Assembly (NCBI GenBank): GCA_003446295.1
Contig: DMBB01000058.1
Coordinates: forward strand, 1 to 6,539
Direction: 5' to 3'
DNA length: 6,539 nucleotides
Origin: Erysipelotrichaceae bacterium
Lineage (GTDB): Bacteria > Bacillota_I > Bacilli_A > Erysipelotrichales > Erysipelotrichaceae
A model generated the notes under the pieces. That model ran no database searches, had not been told where the DNA came from, and worked only from the letters and a program-made list of their open reading frames with translations. Within the stretch, counting starts at the first letter, position 1. Each line of letters begins with the position of its first letter. A program made the translations under genes and the position numbers. Positions 1 to 6,533 of the stretch are shown here, piece after piece.

Positions 1-2
1 CA

Positions 3-572
3 CCGTTCATTGAGGGGGATTATAATCCGTTCTACGAAGATCCGGAAGGAAACGAGGAAACATTGAAAAAACTGGCTGAGACAGAAAAGTCGATCAACCA
101 GATGATGAGGACGACTACAACTCCGACGATGGCAAAGGGCAGTGACCAGGCAAACATTCTGCCGGAACATGCTTCAGTGATCACAAACAGCCGTATCCTG
201 CCGGGAGAGACTTTGGAACAGCTTGAACAGCATTTCCGTGATGTCATGCCTGAAGAAGTACAGTTCCGTCTGATCAAGGGACACAACCCTCCTGCTGTAT
301 CTTCGTCTGACAGTTATGGCTATCATCTGCTTCAGGAGATCATGGAGGAAAAATATCCGGGCATCACGTTCATACCTTCCATGATGGCCGGCGGAACAGA
401 TTCCAGATATTACTGTGATCTGTCGCCTTCACACAGTGTTTACCGCTTTACAGGTATCTTCGAAAGCGGACGTTCGGGAGGAGCGCATTCTGTCAATGAA
501 CATATTGATACAGAGATCCTCTGTGACAACGTTGAATTCTATGTGAATCTGTTCAGCAGATACGGAAAATAA
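3..572 (+). CDS. M20-family metallopeptidase (carboxypeptidase S/PM20D1-like), C-terminal part, 5'-truncated
   Basis: The frame is open to the left edge, so the start and N-terminal catalytic half lie outside; 189 residues are visible. An internal TTG at 63 has no ribosome binding site and should not be taken as the start. M20 enzymes are zinc (or cobalt) amidases that remove C-terminal or acyl-linked residues from peptides and N-acyl amino acids. Family signs seen here are a lid/dimerisation-domain stretch (KGSDQANILPEHA, then NSRILPGETLEQ), the MAGGTDSRYY block, the following VYRF, and AHSVNEHI near the C-terminus, whose His (codon 486-488) is in the place of the last metal ligand of the family. 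GGTDSR followed by YRF is typical of the carboxypeptidase S/PM20D1 branch. The other metal ligands are not visible, so activity and substrate cannot be judged. The gene ends in TAA and is followed 16 bases later by a terminator hairpin. Confidence 0.88.
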   Translation, partial: PFIEGDYNPFYEDPEGNEETLKKLAETEKSINQMMRTTTTPTMAKGSDQANILPEHASVITNSRILPGETLEQLEQHFRDVMPEEVQFRLIKGHNPPAVSSSDSYGYHLLQEIMEEKYPGITFIPSMMAGGTDSRYYCDLSPSHSVYRFTGIFESGRSGGAHSVNEHIDTEILCDNVEFYVNLFSRYGK

Positions 573-588
573 AACGATCTGACATATG

Positions 589-614
589 AAAACAGGCCGG
601 ACTGGTCTGTTTTT
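589..614. terminator. Intrinsic terminator, probably bidirectional, between convergent genes
   Basis: The arm AAAACAGGCC (589-598) pairs with GGTCTGTTTT (604-613) around a 5-base loop, giving 10 bp with one G-U. On the + strand the 3' arm ends in a run of five T (610-614). On the - strand the stem is followed by four T. It lies between the stop of the M20 peptidase (572) and the stop of the leftward nitroreductase (638), where it would end both transcripts. Confidence 0.8.
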
Positions 615-637
615 AAAATGGTCATTCAGTTTTTTGA

Positions 638-1162
638 TCAGTCAATGTGAAAGACACGGTTCTGCTTGCGGGGAGCTGCTGAGGGGAGTTCATAATCGGC
701 ATATCCCAGGATGCAGTTGCCGATCCCTTCGTATTCTTCCTCAATGCCAAGGCGCTTCAGCAGTGCTTTGCCTTCTTCATCTTCAAAGGTTTCTTTTGCT
801 CTGTGGATCCAGCATGAATCTACACCGAGTGCGTGTGCAGCAAGCATGAGGTTTCCCATAACGAGGCTGCCGTCATATACTTTGGCTCTGCTTGCTGTCG
901 GTGCAAGCACAACAAGGACTGTCTGTGCATTGTAGAACGGGTCAGGACGCTTTTTCGGATCGTATTTTGCGTTCAGCCGGCTGAGCAGATCGCGTGTTTC
1001 TTTGTCGGTTACAGCGAGTATGATCGGCGCCTGTGTTCCGTTTGCACTAGCAGCATAAAGACCGGCTTCAATGATCTGATCGATCAGTGAGGGATCAACA
1101 GGATCGGACTTGTATTTTTTGCAGGAACGTCGGGTAATGATGTTTTGCAGTACAGTATTCAT
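638..1162 (-). CDS. Nitroreductase-family FMN flavoprotein
   Basis: This 174-residue protein belongs to the nitroreductase superfamily: cytoplasmic, normally dimeric FMN enzymes that reduce nitro compounds, quinones or enones with NAD(P)H. Family signs are an N-terminal RRSCKKY (11-17) matching the RRS phosphate-contacting motif, AGLYAASANGTQ (33-44) in the usual FMN-binding position, DGSLVMGNLMLAAHALGVDSCWI in segments around 97-119, and GIGNCILGYAD (146-156), the nucleotide-facing strand near the C-terminus. The length is at the short end of the family, as for many single-domain clostridial members. The ATG at 1162 is supported by AAAGGAG at 1172-1178, nine bases upstream. That Shine-Dalgarno overlaps the TGA of the MATE gene 15 bases upstream, so the two are almost certainly co-transcribed and perhaps translationally coupled. 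The substrate cannot be assigned from sequence. The transcript would end at the hairpin at 589-614. Confidence 0.9.
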   Translation of the reverse strand: MNTVLQNIITRRSCKKYKSDPVDPSLIDQIIEAGLYAASANGTQAPIILAVTDKETRDLLSRLNAKYDPKKRPDPFYNAQTVLVVLAPTASRAKVYDGSLVMGNLMLAAHALGVDSCWIHRAKETFEDEEGKALLKRLGIEEEYEGIGNCILGYADYELPSAAPRKQNRVFHID

Positions 1163-1177
1163 GATTCATCACTCCTT

Positions 1178-2548
1178 TCAGATTTGTTTCTGCTGATTGA
1201 GATACGGCCGTTTGATGGCAAAGTAATAATACGAGAAGGCAAGCAGGGTGGAACAGGTCCATCCGACAGGCCATGAAATAAATACCAGCCGTATATCATG
1301 GCTGATATGCATTGCAATCGCCAGATAGAGCTGTCTGATGAAGATCAGGCTTGTGATCGTTGTAATCATTGTAACAGCAGATTTTCCGAATCCTCTGACA
1401 GAATTGGAAAGAACCTGGTGGAATGACTGCAGGAAGTAAAGCGGCAGAAGTGTGTGCATCATTGTGACTGCGTAGCTGATCGCCTCCGGACTGCTTGTGA
1501 ACAGGCTGGCTGCCTGAGGTGCCAGGAAATAAAGCGGAACGGCAAGACATACATAGACGACCAGATTGATATAGATGACATATCGTATGCCTTTGAAGGC
1601 ACGTTCGTATTTGCCTGCGCCAACGCACTGGCCTACATAGGTCGTGCATGATTGCCCGAGCGAAACTGTGATCTGGCTGATATAATTGTCGATCTTCTTT
1701 CCTGTACCGGCACCGGCCATTGCATAAGTACCGAAACTGTTGATGTATCTCTGGACGAAGAGATTTGAGAATGTAACAAGACATGATTGAATTGCGGCAG
1801 GGATCCCCAGCTGCAGGATCTCCAGAAGAAGAGGTACGTCTACTTTCAGATCCTTAGGCACAAGCTTGTATACGTCATTGGTTCTGAGCATTTTCCGTGT
1901 CACCAGAAAGAATGATTCGGATTGTGAAAGGATGGTTGCGATGGCAACTCCGGCAACGCCCATATGCAGCACAACAACAAACAGAATATCCAGAACGATG
2001 TTCGTCAGTGATGCGCATACCAGGAAAATGAAAGGTGAACGTGAGTCACCGACGGATCTCAGCACACCCGCCTGTACGTTGTACATGGAAGTGAAGATGA
2101 TGCCGATCAGATAGATCCGCAGGTATATCATCGCTTCAGGATATACATCTGCGGGACAGCTGACGATCCTCAGAAGGACAGGTGACAGCAGTTCTCCGAT
2201 CGTCAGCATGACCAGGCCCATGATCAGGGCAAATGTCAGTGAAGTGTGGATGGACTGATGCAGCCGTTCGTGGTTCCGTGCTCCGAAGTATCGGGAAAAA
2301 GCAACGCCGGCACCGACAGACAGACCGGTAAAAAAGCCAATGATCACCTGGGAAATGTCTGAACAGGATGTTACCGCAGCAAGTGCAGTGACACCTACCG
2401 CTCTGCCGACAACAATACTGTCTACGCTGTTGTAGAGGTTCTGGAATATCTGACCTGCCAAAAGCGGAAGTGCGAATAATATAATGTTTTTAACGATGTT
2501 TCCTTCCGTCAGATTGACGGATCGGCGCTGATATCTTCCGGTTGTCAT
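1178..2548 (-). CDS. MATE-family multidrug/cation antiporter
   Basis: This polytopic membrane protein (456 residues, about 12 helices, usual MATE length) exports organic cations, drugs or metabolites in exchange for Na+ or H+. It has the two-fold pseudo-repeat of the family. The N-half opens with VNLTEGNIVKNIILFALPLL and continues LYNSVDSIVVGRAVG and ALAAVT; GVLRSVGDSRSPF (161-173) lies in the middle of that half. The C-half begins near LGIPAAIQSCLVTF (247-260) and contains AMAGAGTGKKIDNY, VGQCVGAGKYERA and SNSVRGFGKS. A Lys/Gln-rich tail ends the protein. I place the start at ATG 2548, not at the in-frame TTG at 2560, because TTGGAG at 2555-2560 is itself the Shine-Dalgarno, six bases before the ATG. 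The gene is first of a leftward pair with the nitroreductase and divergent from ogt. The substrate is unknown; overall it resembles the large DinF/NorM-related clostridial MATE groups. Confidence 0.93.
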   Translation of the reverse strand: MTTGRYQRRSVNLTEGNIVKNIILFALPLLAGQIFQNLYNSVDSIVVGRAVGVTALAAVTSCSDISQVIIGFFTGLSVGAGVAFSRYFGARNHERLHQSIHTSLTFALIMGLVMLTIGELLSPVLLRIVSCPADVYPEAMIYLRIYLIGIIFTSMYNVQAGVLRSVGDSRSPFIFLVCASLTNIVLDILFVVVLHMGVAGVAIATILSQSESFFLVTRKMLRTNDVYKLVPKDLKVDVPLLLEILQLGIPAAIQSCLVTFSNLFVQRYINSFGTYAMAGAGTGKKIDNYISQITVSLGQSCTTYVGQCVGAGKYERAFKGIRYVIYINLVVYVCLAVPLYFLAPQAASLFTSSPEAISYAVTMMHTLLPLYFLQSFHQVLSNSVRGFGKSAVTMITTITSLIFIRQLYLAIAMHISHDIRLVFISWPVGWTCSTLLAFSYYYFAIKRPYLNQQKQI

Positions 2549-2564
2549 AAGCTTCTCCAAACAG

Positions 2565-2595
2565 ATGATATGATTGTAATCAACACACCTGCCAA
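2565..2595 (-). promoter_or_regulatory. Tentative promoter elements for the MATE-nitroreductase operon
   Basis: Read leftward, TTGGCA (2590-2595) is a 4/6 or better -35 match and TATCAT (2565-2570) a 5/6 match to TATAAT, but the spacer is 19 bases and the implied start would fall on the Shine-Dalgarno. A second -10-like TACAAT lies at 2573-2578 without a good -35. Some promoter must lie in or near this divergent gap; the exact boxes are uncertain. Confidence 0.25.
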
Positions 2596-2615
2596 CTTCC
2601 TGTCTGAATTCATCT

Positions 2616-2621
2616 TATAAT
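2616..2621 (+). promoter_or_regulatory. -10 box (TATAAT) ahead of ogt
   Basis: A perfect TATAAT lies 18 bases before the ogt ATG. No convincing -35 is found 16-18 bases upstream (CAACTT-type sequence only) and there is no extended TGn. The implied start near 2628 would give a very short leader with GAGGG just before the ATG at 2640. Weak basal transcription, or help from an activator, would fit the poor -35. Confidence 0.4.
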
Positions 2622-2639
2622 AACTGTGAGGGTTGTCAT

Positions 2640-3110
2640 ATGAAATGCATTATTGAAACACCTGTGGGAAATCTGCTGCTTCGGGAAACCGCCGGCGGTA
2701 TTTCGGAAATATCCTTTACAGAGCAGAAAGCGTTCTGGAATGACGGCTGTTTTTTAAAGCAGGCCGCTGATCAGCTGGATGAGTACTTCAAAGGAAAGCG
2801 TACGGTTTTTGATTTTCCGCTTGATGTGGAGGGAACGGTATTTCAGAAACAGGTGTGGGATGCGCTGTACAGGATCCCGTTCGGAGAGACAAGAAGCTAT
2901 CAGGAGATCGCCTGTGAGATCGGCAGGCCGAAAGCATCCAGAGCAGTCGGCATGGCATGCCATGTAAATCCTGTTGTGATCGCCGTGCCGTGTCACCGTG
3001 TGATCGGAAAGAACGGGTCATTGACCGGGTTTGGCGGCGGAATTGACAAGAAAAGCTATTTGCTGGAATTTGAGAAGGGTCAAACGGATTTGCAAAATAG
3101 TGATAGTTAG
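2640..3110 (+). CDS. ogt: Methylated-DNA--[protein]-cysteine S-methyltransferase
   Basis: This suicide DNA-repair protein (156 residues) moves the alkyl group from O6-alkylguanine (and O4-alkylthymine) in DNA onto its own cysteine. The N-terminal ribonuclease-H-like part is about 1-65. The DNA-binding/catalytic part follows, with FQKQVWDALYRIPFGETRSY (68-87) and the helix-turn-helix helix PKASRAVGMA, whose R101 is the arginine finger. The active-site block NPVVIAVPCHRVIG has nucleophile Cys118 in PCHRV and Asn110 in the hinge position, and GSLTGFGGGIDKKSYLLEFE gives the C-terminal loop and helix. All expected catalytic residues are present, so it should be active. The length and the absence of an AraC-like Ada domain fit Ogt rather than Ada. 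A variation is MACHVNP, with a His two residues before Asn110 where small or charged residues are more usual. GAGGG lies seven bases before the ATG. It stands alone as the rightward gene divergent from the MATE gene; no Ada box could be identified. Confidence 0.95.
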   Translation: MKCIIETPVGNLLLRETAGGISEISFTEQKAFWNDGCFLKQAADQLDEYFKGKRTVFDFPLDVEGTVFQKQVWDALYRIPFGETRSYQEIACEIGRPKASRAVGMACHVNPVVIAVPCHRVIGKNGSLTGFGGGIDKKSYLLEFEKGQTDLQNSDS

Positions 3111-3126
3111 GCTGTTTTCCATCATA

Positions 3127-3132
3127 TATAAT
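3127..3132 (+). promoter_or_regulatory. -10 box (TATAAT) ahead of the GH1 gene
   Basis: A perfect TATAAT lies in the 50-base gap between ogt and the glycosidase. The best -35 at 17-base spacing is TAGTTA (3104-3109), only 3/6, inside the end of ogt. The start would be near 3139 with a leader of about 20 bases. The leader is too short for an antiterminator hairpin and I see no convincing cre operator, so control by sugar is not visible here. Confidence 0.45.
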
Positions 3133-3148
3133 TGAATCAGAATATTGA

Positions 3149-4591
<1,443 letters not shown>

Positions 4592-4598
4592 TAACAGC

Positions 4599-4616
4599 GG
4601 CAGGTCATGACCTGCC
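4599..4616 (+). terminator. Perfect 18-base palindrome, probable leaky terminator between GH1 and the DUF3842 gene
   Basis: GGCAGGTCATGACCTGCC is a perfect palindrome eight bases after the GH1 stop. As RNA it folds into a 7-bp, GC-rich stem with a CAUG loop. The following T tract is broken (ATTGTTTTGG), so termination may be partial. The Shine-Dalgarno of the next gene starts only eight bases beyond, and no separate promoter is visible in the 44-base gap, so some read-through would be needed to express the next gene. Confidence 0.6.
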
Positions 4617-4635
4617 ATTGTTTTGGAGGTTTTTA

Positions 4636-5043
4636 GTGAAGATATTGGTAATTGATGCACAGGGAGGCGGTATCGGCAGACAGCTGATCTCCGCTTTGAA
4701 GAATCGTTTTCCTGAGCATGTCATACTTGCTGTCGGGACGAACAGTATGGCAACTTCAGCCATGCTGAAAGCAGGTGCCGATCAGGCAGCTACAGGTGAA
4801 AATTCTGTCGTTGTTGCATGTTCTATGGCAGATCTGATCATCGGACCGGTCGGTATTGTGATCGCTGATGCAATGCTTGGTGAGATCACACCGAAAATGG
4901 CCGCAGCTGTCGGACAGAGCCGTGCGCGGAAGATCCTGATCCCGTTTAAAAATGATTCTCATATGATCATAGGAGTACCTGATTATAATGTCAGCAGACT
5001 TGTAGAAGCGGCAGTGGAAGCAGCTGTTGAGGTGATCGGGTAA
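4636..5043 (+). CDS. DUF3842-family protein of unknown function
   Basis: This small soluble protein (135 residues) matches what I recall of the DUF3842 family of Bacillota; no biochemical function is established that I know of. The N-terminus KILVIDAQGGGIGRQLI (2-18) has a beta-strand followed by a GxGGGIG glycine loop like a Rossmann nucleotide-binding turn. Conserved-looking blocks follow: GTNSMATSAMLKAGADQAATGEN in segments over 34-56, DLIIGPVGIVIADAMLGEIT over 66-85, and KILIP (99-103). The C-terminus is Ala/Glu/Val-rich and helical. I see no signal peptide or membrane segment. The start is a GTG at 4636, chosen because GGAGG (4625-4629) lies six bases before it. An in-frame ATG at 4618 is rejected because it lies upstream of that site and at the foot of the palindrome. 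It sits between the glycosidase and larC, all in one direction. A role near NPN-cofactor metabolism is only guilt by neighbourhood. Confidence 0.85.
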   Translation: MKILVIDAQGGGIGRQLISALKNRFPEHVILAVGTNSMATSAMLKAGADQAATGENSVVVACSMADLIIGPVGIVIADAMLGEITPKMAAAVGQSRARKILIPFKNDSHMIIGVPDYNVSRLVEAAVEAAVEVIG

Positions 5044-5048
5044 ATTAC

Positions 5049-5077
5049 TTGACGTTACGGCTGCAGGCGAAGAAAAT
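5049..5077 (+). promoter_or_regulatory. Possible promoter for the larC leader
   Basis: TTGACG (5049-5054, 5/6 match) and GAAAAT (5072-5077, 4/6 match) are 17 bases apart, just after the DUF3842 stop. The implied start is near 5084, exactly where the hairpin array begins. An alternative -10, TATGAT (5077-5082, 5/6), has only GTTACG as its -35 and would start inside the first hairpin. Read-through from the upstream gene is also possible. Confidence 0.4.
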
Positions 5078-5081
5078 ATGA

Positions 5082-5156
5082 TATGTCGACTGAAGTCGAT
5101 TGCTGTACAGAAGTACGATTGATTCATAAGTGAATCTGCATATCTGAAGGTATGTA
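5082..5156 (+). promoter_or_regulatory. larC leader RNA: four tandem hairpins at an 18-nt period (putative antiterminator element)
   Basis: Four hairpins follow each other with loop starts at 5091, 5109, 5127 and 5145, an exact 18-base step. Stems and loops are TCGAC-TGAA-GTCGA (5086-5099), TGTAC-AGAA-GTACG (5104-5117), ATTCA-TAAG-TGAAT (5122-5135) and ATATC-TGAA-GGTAT (5140-5153). In the five core pair positions all four units pair (18 Watson-Crick, 2 G-U) although the bases differ in every column, which argues for selection on RNA structure. Hairpin 4 extends to about 8 bp (5137-5156), and its 3' arm is also the 5' arm of the terminator just before larC. The element is therefore well placed to act as an antiterminator when stabilised by a protein or ligand. 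It does not match the ANTAR hexaloop pattern or any riboswitch consensus I can recall. The ligand is unknown; nickel or NPN status would be a natural guess from the gene controlled. Confidence 0.65.
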
Positions 5157-5187
5157 AGTCCGGAATGGATTTTGCATACCTTTTTTT
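5149..5187 (+). terminator. Intrinsic terminator/attenuator immediately before larC
   Basis: The arm 5149-5161 (beginning GGTATG) pairs with 5167-5180 (ending CATACC): 13 bp with two G-U pairs, one bulged T (5170) and a GGAAT loop, followed by seven T (5181-5187). This is a strong terminator, and its T run touches the larC Shine-Dalgarno (GGAGG, 5188-5192). Since larC lies directly downstream, it must act as an attenuator. Its 5' arm overlaps the 3' arm of leader hairpin 4 (5149-5156), so the two structures exclude each other. Confidence 0.8.
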
Positions 5188-5197
5188 GGAGGAAATC

Positions 5198-6415
5198 ATG
5201 AAAACACTTTATCTGGACTGCAGCATGGGAGCTGCAGGAGACATGCTGACGGCGGCGCTTCTTGAACTTCTTGATGATAGAGATGCATTTATCAGAGAAC
5301 TGAATGAGGTCGGCATCCCTGATGTGGAATTTACTGCTGAACCGGCTGAAAAATGCGGAATTACCGGAACACATATGTCAGTTAAGGTACATGGTGTTGA
5401 GGAAGATGAGCATCTGCATGACCATGACCATGAACATGAGCACAGTCATGGACACGGACATCATCATTCACATAATTCCATGCATGGTATCGAACATATC
5501 GTCAATGATCACATGTTCCTCTCTGACCAGGTAAGAGAAGATGTTCTCTCTGTATACAGACTGATCGCTGAAGCAGAAAGCCAGGTACATGGCATGCCGG
5601 TTGACGAGATCCACTTCCATGAAGTAGGTACGATGGATGCTGTAGCGGATGTAACAGCTGTATGCATGCTGATAGAGAAACTTGCACCGGATCAGATCAT
5701 AGCTTCACCGGTTCATGTCGGGGCAGGTACCGTGAAGTGTGCTCATGGTATTCTTCCTGTTCCCGCACCTGCAACAGCATTGATCCTGAAAGATGTTCCG
5801 ATTTACGGAGGTGCGATCCAGAGTGAATTGTGTACTCCTACGGGAGCTGCTCTGCTGAAGCATTTTGTCCGGAAGTTTGAAAGCATGCCGGTCATGAAGA
5901 TCAAAAAGATCGGCTATGGTATGGGAAAGAAAGATTTCCCGCAGGCAAATTGTGTCAGAGCGATTCTGGGAGAAAGCGCAGATCAGACCGATCTGGTACT
6001 GGAGCTTTCCTGCAATGTTGATGATATGACAGCAGAAGAGATCTCCTTTGCGACGGAACAGCTGATGGAATGCGGGGCCAGGGATGTATTTACCATCAAT
6101 ATCGGTATGAAGAAGAACAGACCCGGGACATTGATCAGGGTGATCTGTACACCTGATCAGAGGGACATGATGGTTGAGAAGATGTTCCTTTATACAACAA
6201 CACTGGGTATCAGACAGACTGATACGAAACGTTTTACACTGCACAGAGGTCTTGATACAGTCGAAACGGAATTCGGACAGGTGAGGGTGAAGAGATCAAG
6301 TGGATACGGAGTGAATAAGGTTAAGCTGGAATATGATGATATTGCGGCAATTGCTAAGGAAAAAGGCCTGGGAATCCGGGAAGTCCGCAATCTGCTGGCA
6401 GATAAAGCAAAATAA
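5198..6415 (+). CDS. larC: Nickel pincer cofactor biosynthesis protein LarC (CTP-dependent nickel insertase)
   Basis: LarC (405 residues) performs the last step in making the NPN cofactor of lactate racemase and LarA-like enzymes: CTP-dependent insertion of nickel into pyridinium-3,5-bisthiocarboxylic acid mononucleotide. Signs are the opening YLDCSMGAAGDM (5-16), a His-rich insert (72-100, 14 His in 29 residues) fit for nickel holding or buffering, HFHEVGTMD (139-147), HGILPVPAPAT (183-193), and CTPTGAALL (212-220). The C-terminal half has NVDDMTAEE (273-281) and GMKKNRPGTLI (303-313), which carry CTP-dependent chemistry in the family. In Lactiplantibacillus plantarum the two halves are joined by programmed frameshifting; here they are one open frame (join near 258-268). 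The start is ATG 5198 with GGAGG five bases upstream. An in-frame ATG at 5165 lies inside the attenuator hairpin and has no ribosome binding site. larA, larB and larE are not in the window. Expression is probably set by the upstream attenuator. Confidence 0.94.
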   Translation: MKTLYLDCSMGAAGDMLTAALLELLDDRDAFIRELNEVGIPDVEFTAEPAEKCGITGTHMSVKVHGVEEDEHLHDHDHEHEHSHGHGHHHSHNSMHGIEHIVNDHMFLSDQVREDVLSVYRLIAEAESQVHGMPVDEIHFHEVGTMDAVADVTAVCMLIEKLAPDQIIASPVHVGAGTVKCAHGILPVPAPATALILKDVPIYGGAIQSELCTPTGAALLKHFVRKFESMPVMKIKKIGYGMGKKDFPQANCVRAILGESADQTDLVLELSCNVDDMTAEEISFATEQLMECGARDVFTINIGMKKNRPGTLIRVICTPDQRDMMVEKMFLYTTTLGIRQTDTKRFTLHRGLDTVETEFGQVRVKRSSGYGVNKVKLEYDDIAAIAKEKGLGIREVRNLLADKAK

Positions 6416-6420
6416 CATGT

Positions 6421-6449
6421 ATGCTGTCCTGTGAACGGGCAGCATTTTT
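6421..6449 (+). terminator. Intrinsic terminator after larC
   Basis: ATGCTGTCC (6421-6429) pairs with GGGCAGCAT (6437-6445) through 9 bp including one G-U, around a 7-base loop, followed by a T run (6445-6449). It starts five bases after the larC stop, so larC is the last gene of its transcript and any gene to the right needs its own promoter. Confidence 0.85.
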
Positions 6450-6492
6450 CCTGCAGCGGTTTTTTGAATGGACGCCGTATATACTGCAGATT

Positions 6493-6515
6493 TGGTATTC
6501 CGATAGCTCATACCA
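6493..6515. promoter_or_regulatory. Inverted repeat TGGTAT-N11-ATACCA, possible operator
   Basis: Two perfect 6-base half-sites with centres 17 bases apart lie just upstream of a TATAAT, over the expected -35 region. This position and spacing suit a dimeric regulator of a gene beyond the right edge. A chance repeat of this size cannot be excluded. Confidence 0.35.
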
Positions 6516-6527
6516 GATAAAAACAGG

Positions 6528-6533
6528 TATAAT
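6528..6533 (+). promoter_or_regulatory. -10 box (TATAAT) near the right edge
   Basis: A perfect TATAAT lies in the gene-free tail after the larC terminator. The sequence 17 bases upstream (AGCTCA) is a poor -35, and there is no extended -10, so the promoter may depend on an activator, possibly through the adjacent dyad. The gene it serves is outside the window. Confidence 0.4.

Noticed and set aside
3094..3118. Hairpin AAAATAG/CTGTTTT at the end of ogt as a terminator
   Set aside because: Only 7 bp, almost all A-U with a G-U, an 11-base loop and no T run beyond the stem; it also overlaps the coding end. Too weak to call.
5083..5133. Short leader frame of 16 codons (MSTEVDCCTEVRLIHK) over the hairpin array, with adjacent Cys codons, as a possible attenuator leader peptide
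   Set aside because: There is no good ribosome binding site, and the repeated TEV is explained by the 18-base (six-codon) period of the hairpins. The structural pairing explains the sequence better than coding does.
5082..5187. ANTAR-protein target (two hexaloop hairpins, second overlapping a terminator)
   Set aside because: The layout is similar, but the loops are tetraloops (UGAA, AGAA, UAAG, UGAA), not hexaloops with A at position 1 and G at position 4, and there are four hairpins instead of two.
5044..5187. NiCo riboswitch upstream of a nickel gene
   Set aside because: That class needs a four-way junction with conserved purine-rich internal loops; only simple tandem hairpins are seen here.
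5165..5197. Upstream in-frame ATG extending LarC by 11 residues
   Set aside because: It lies inside the attenuator hairpin and T run, lacks a ribosome binding site, and the family N-terminus begins at the ATG at 5198, which has GGAGG.
5411..5497. Repetitive cat/cac-rich DNA in larC as a tandem repeat or CRISPR-like element
   Set aside because: It simply encodes the His-rich insert known in LarC proteins; there are no spaced direct repeats.
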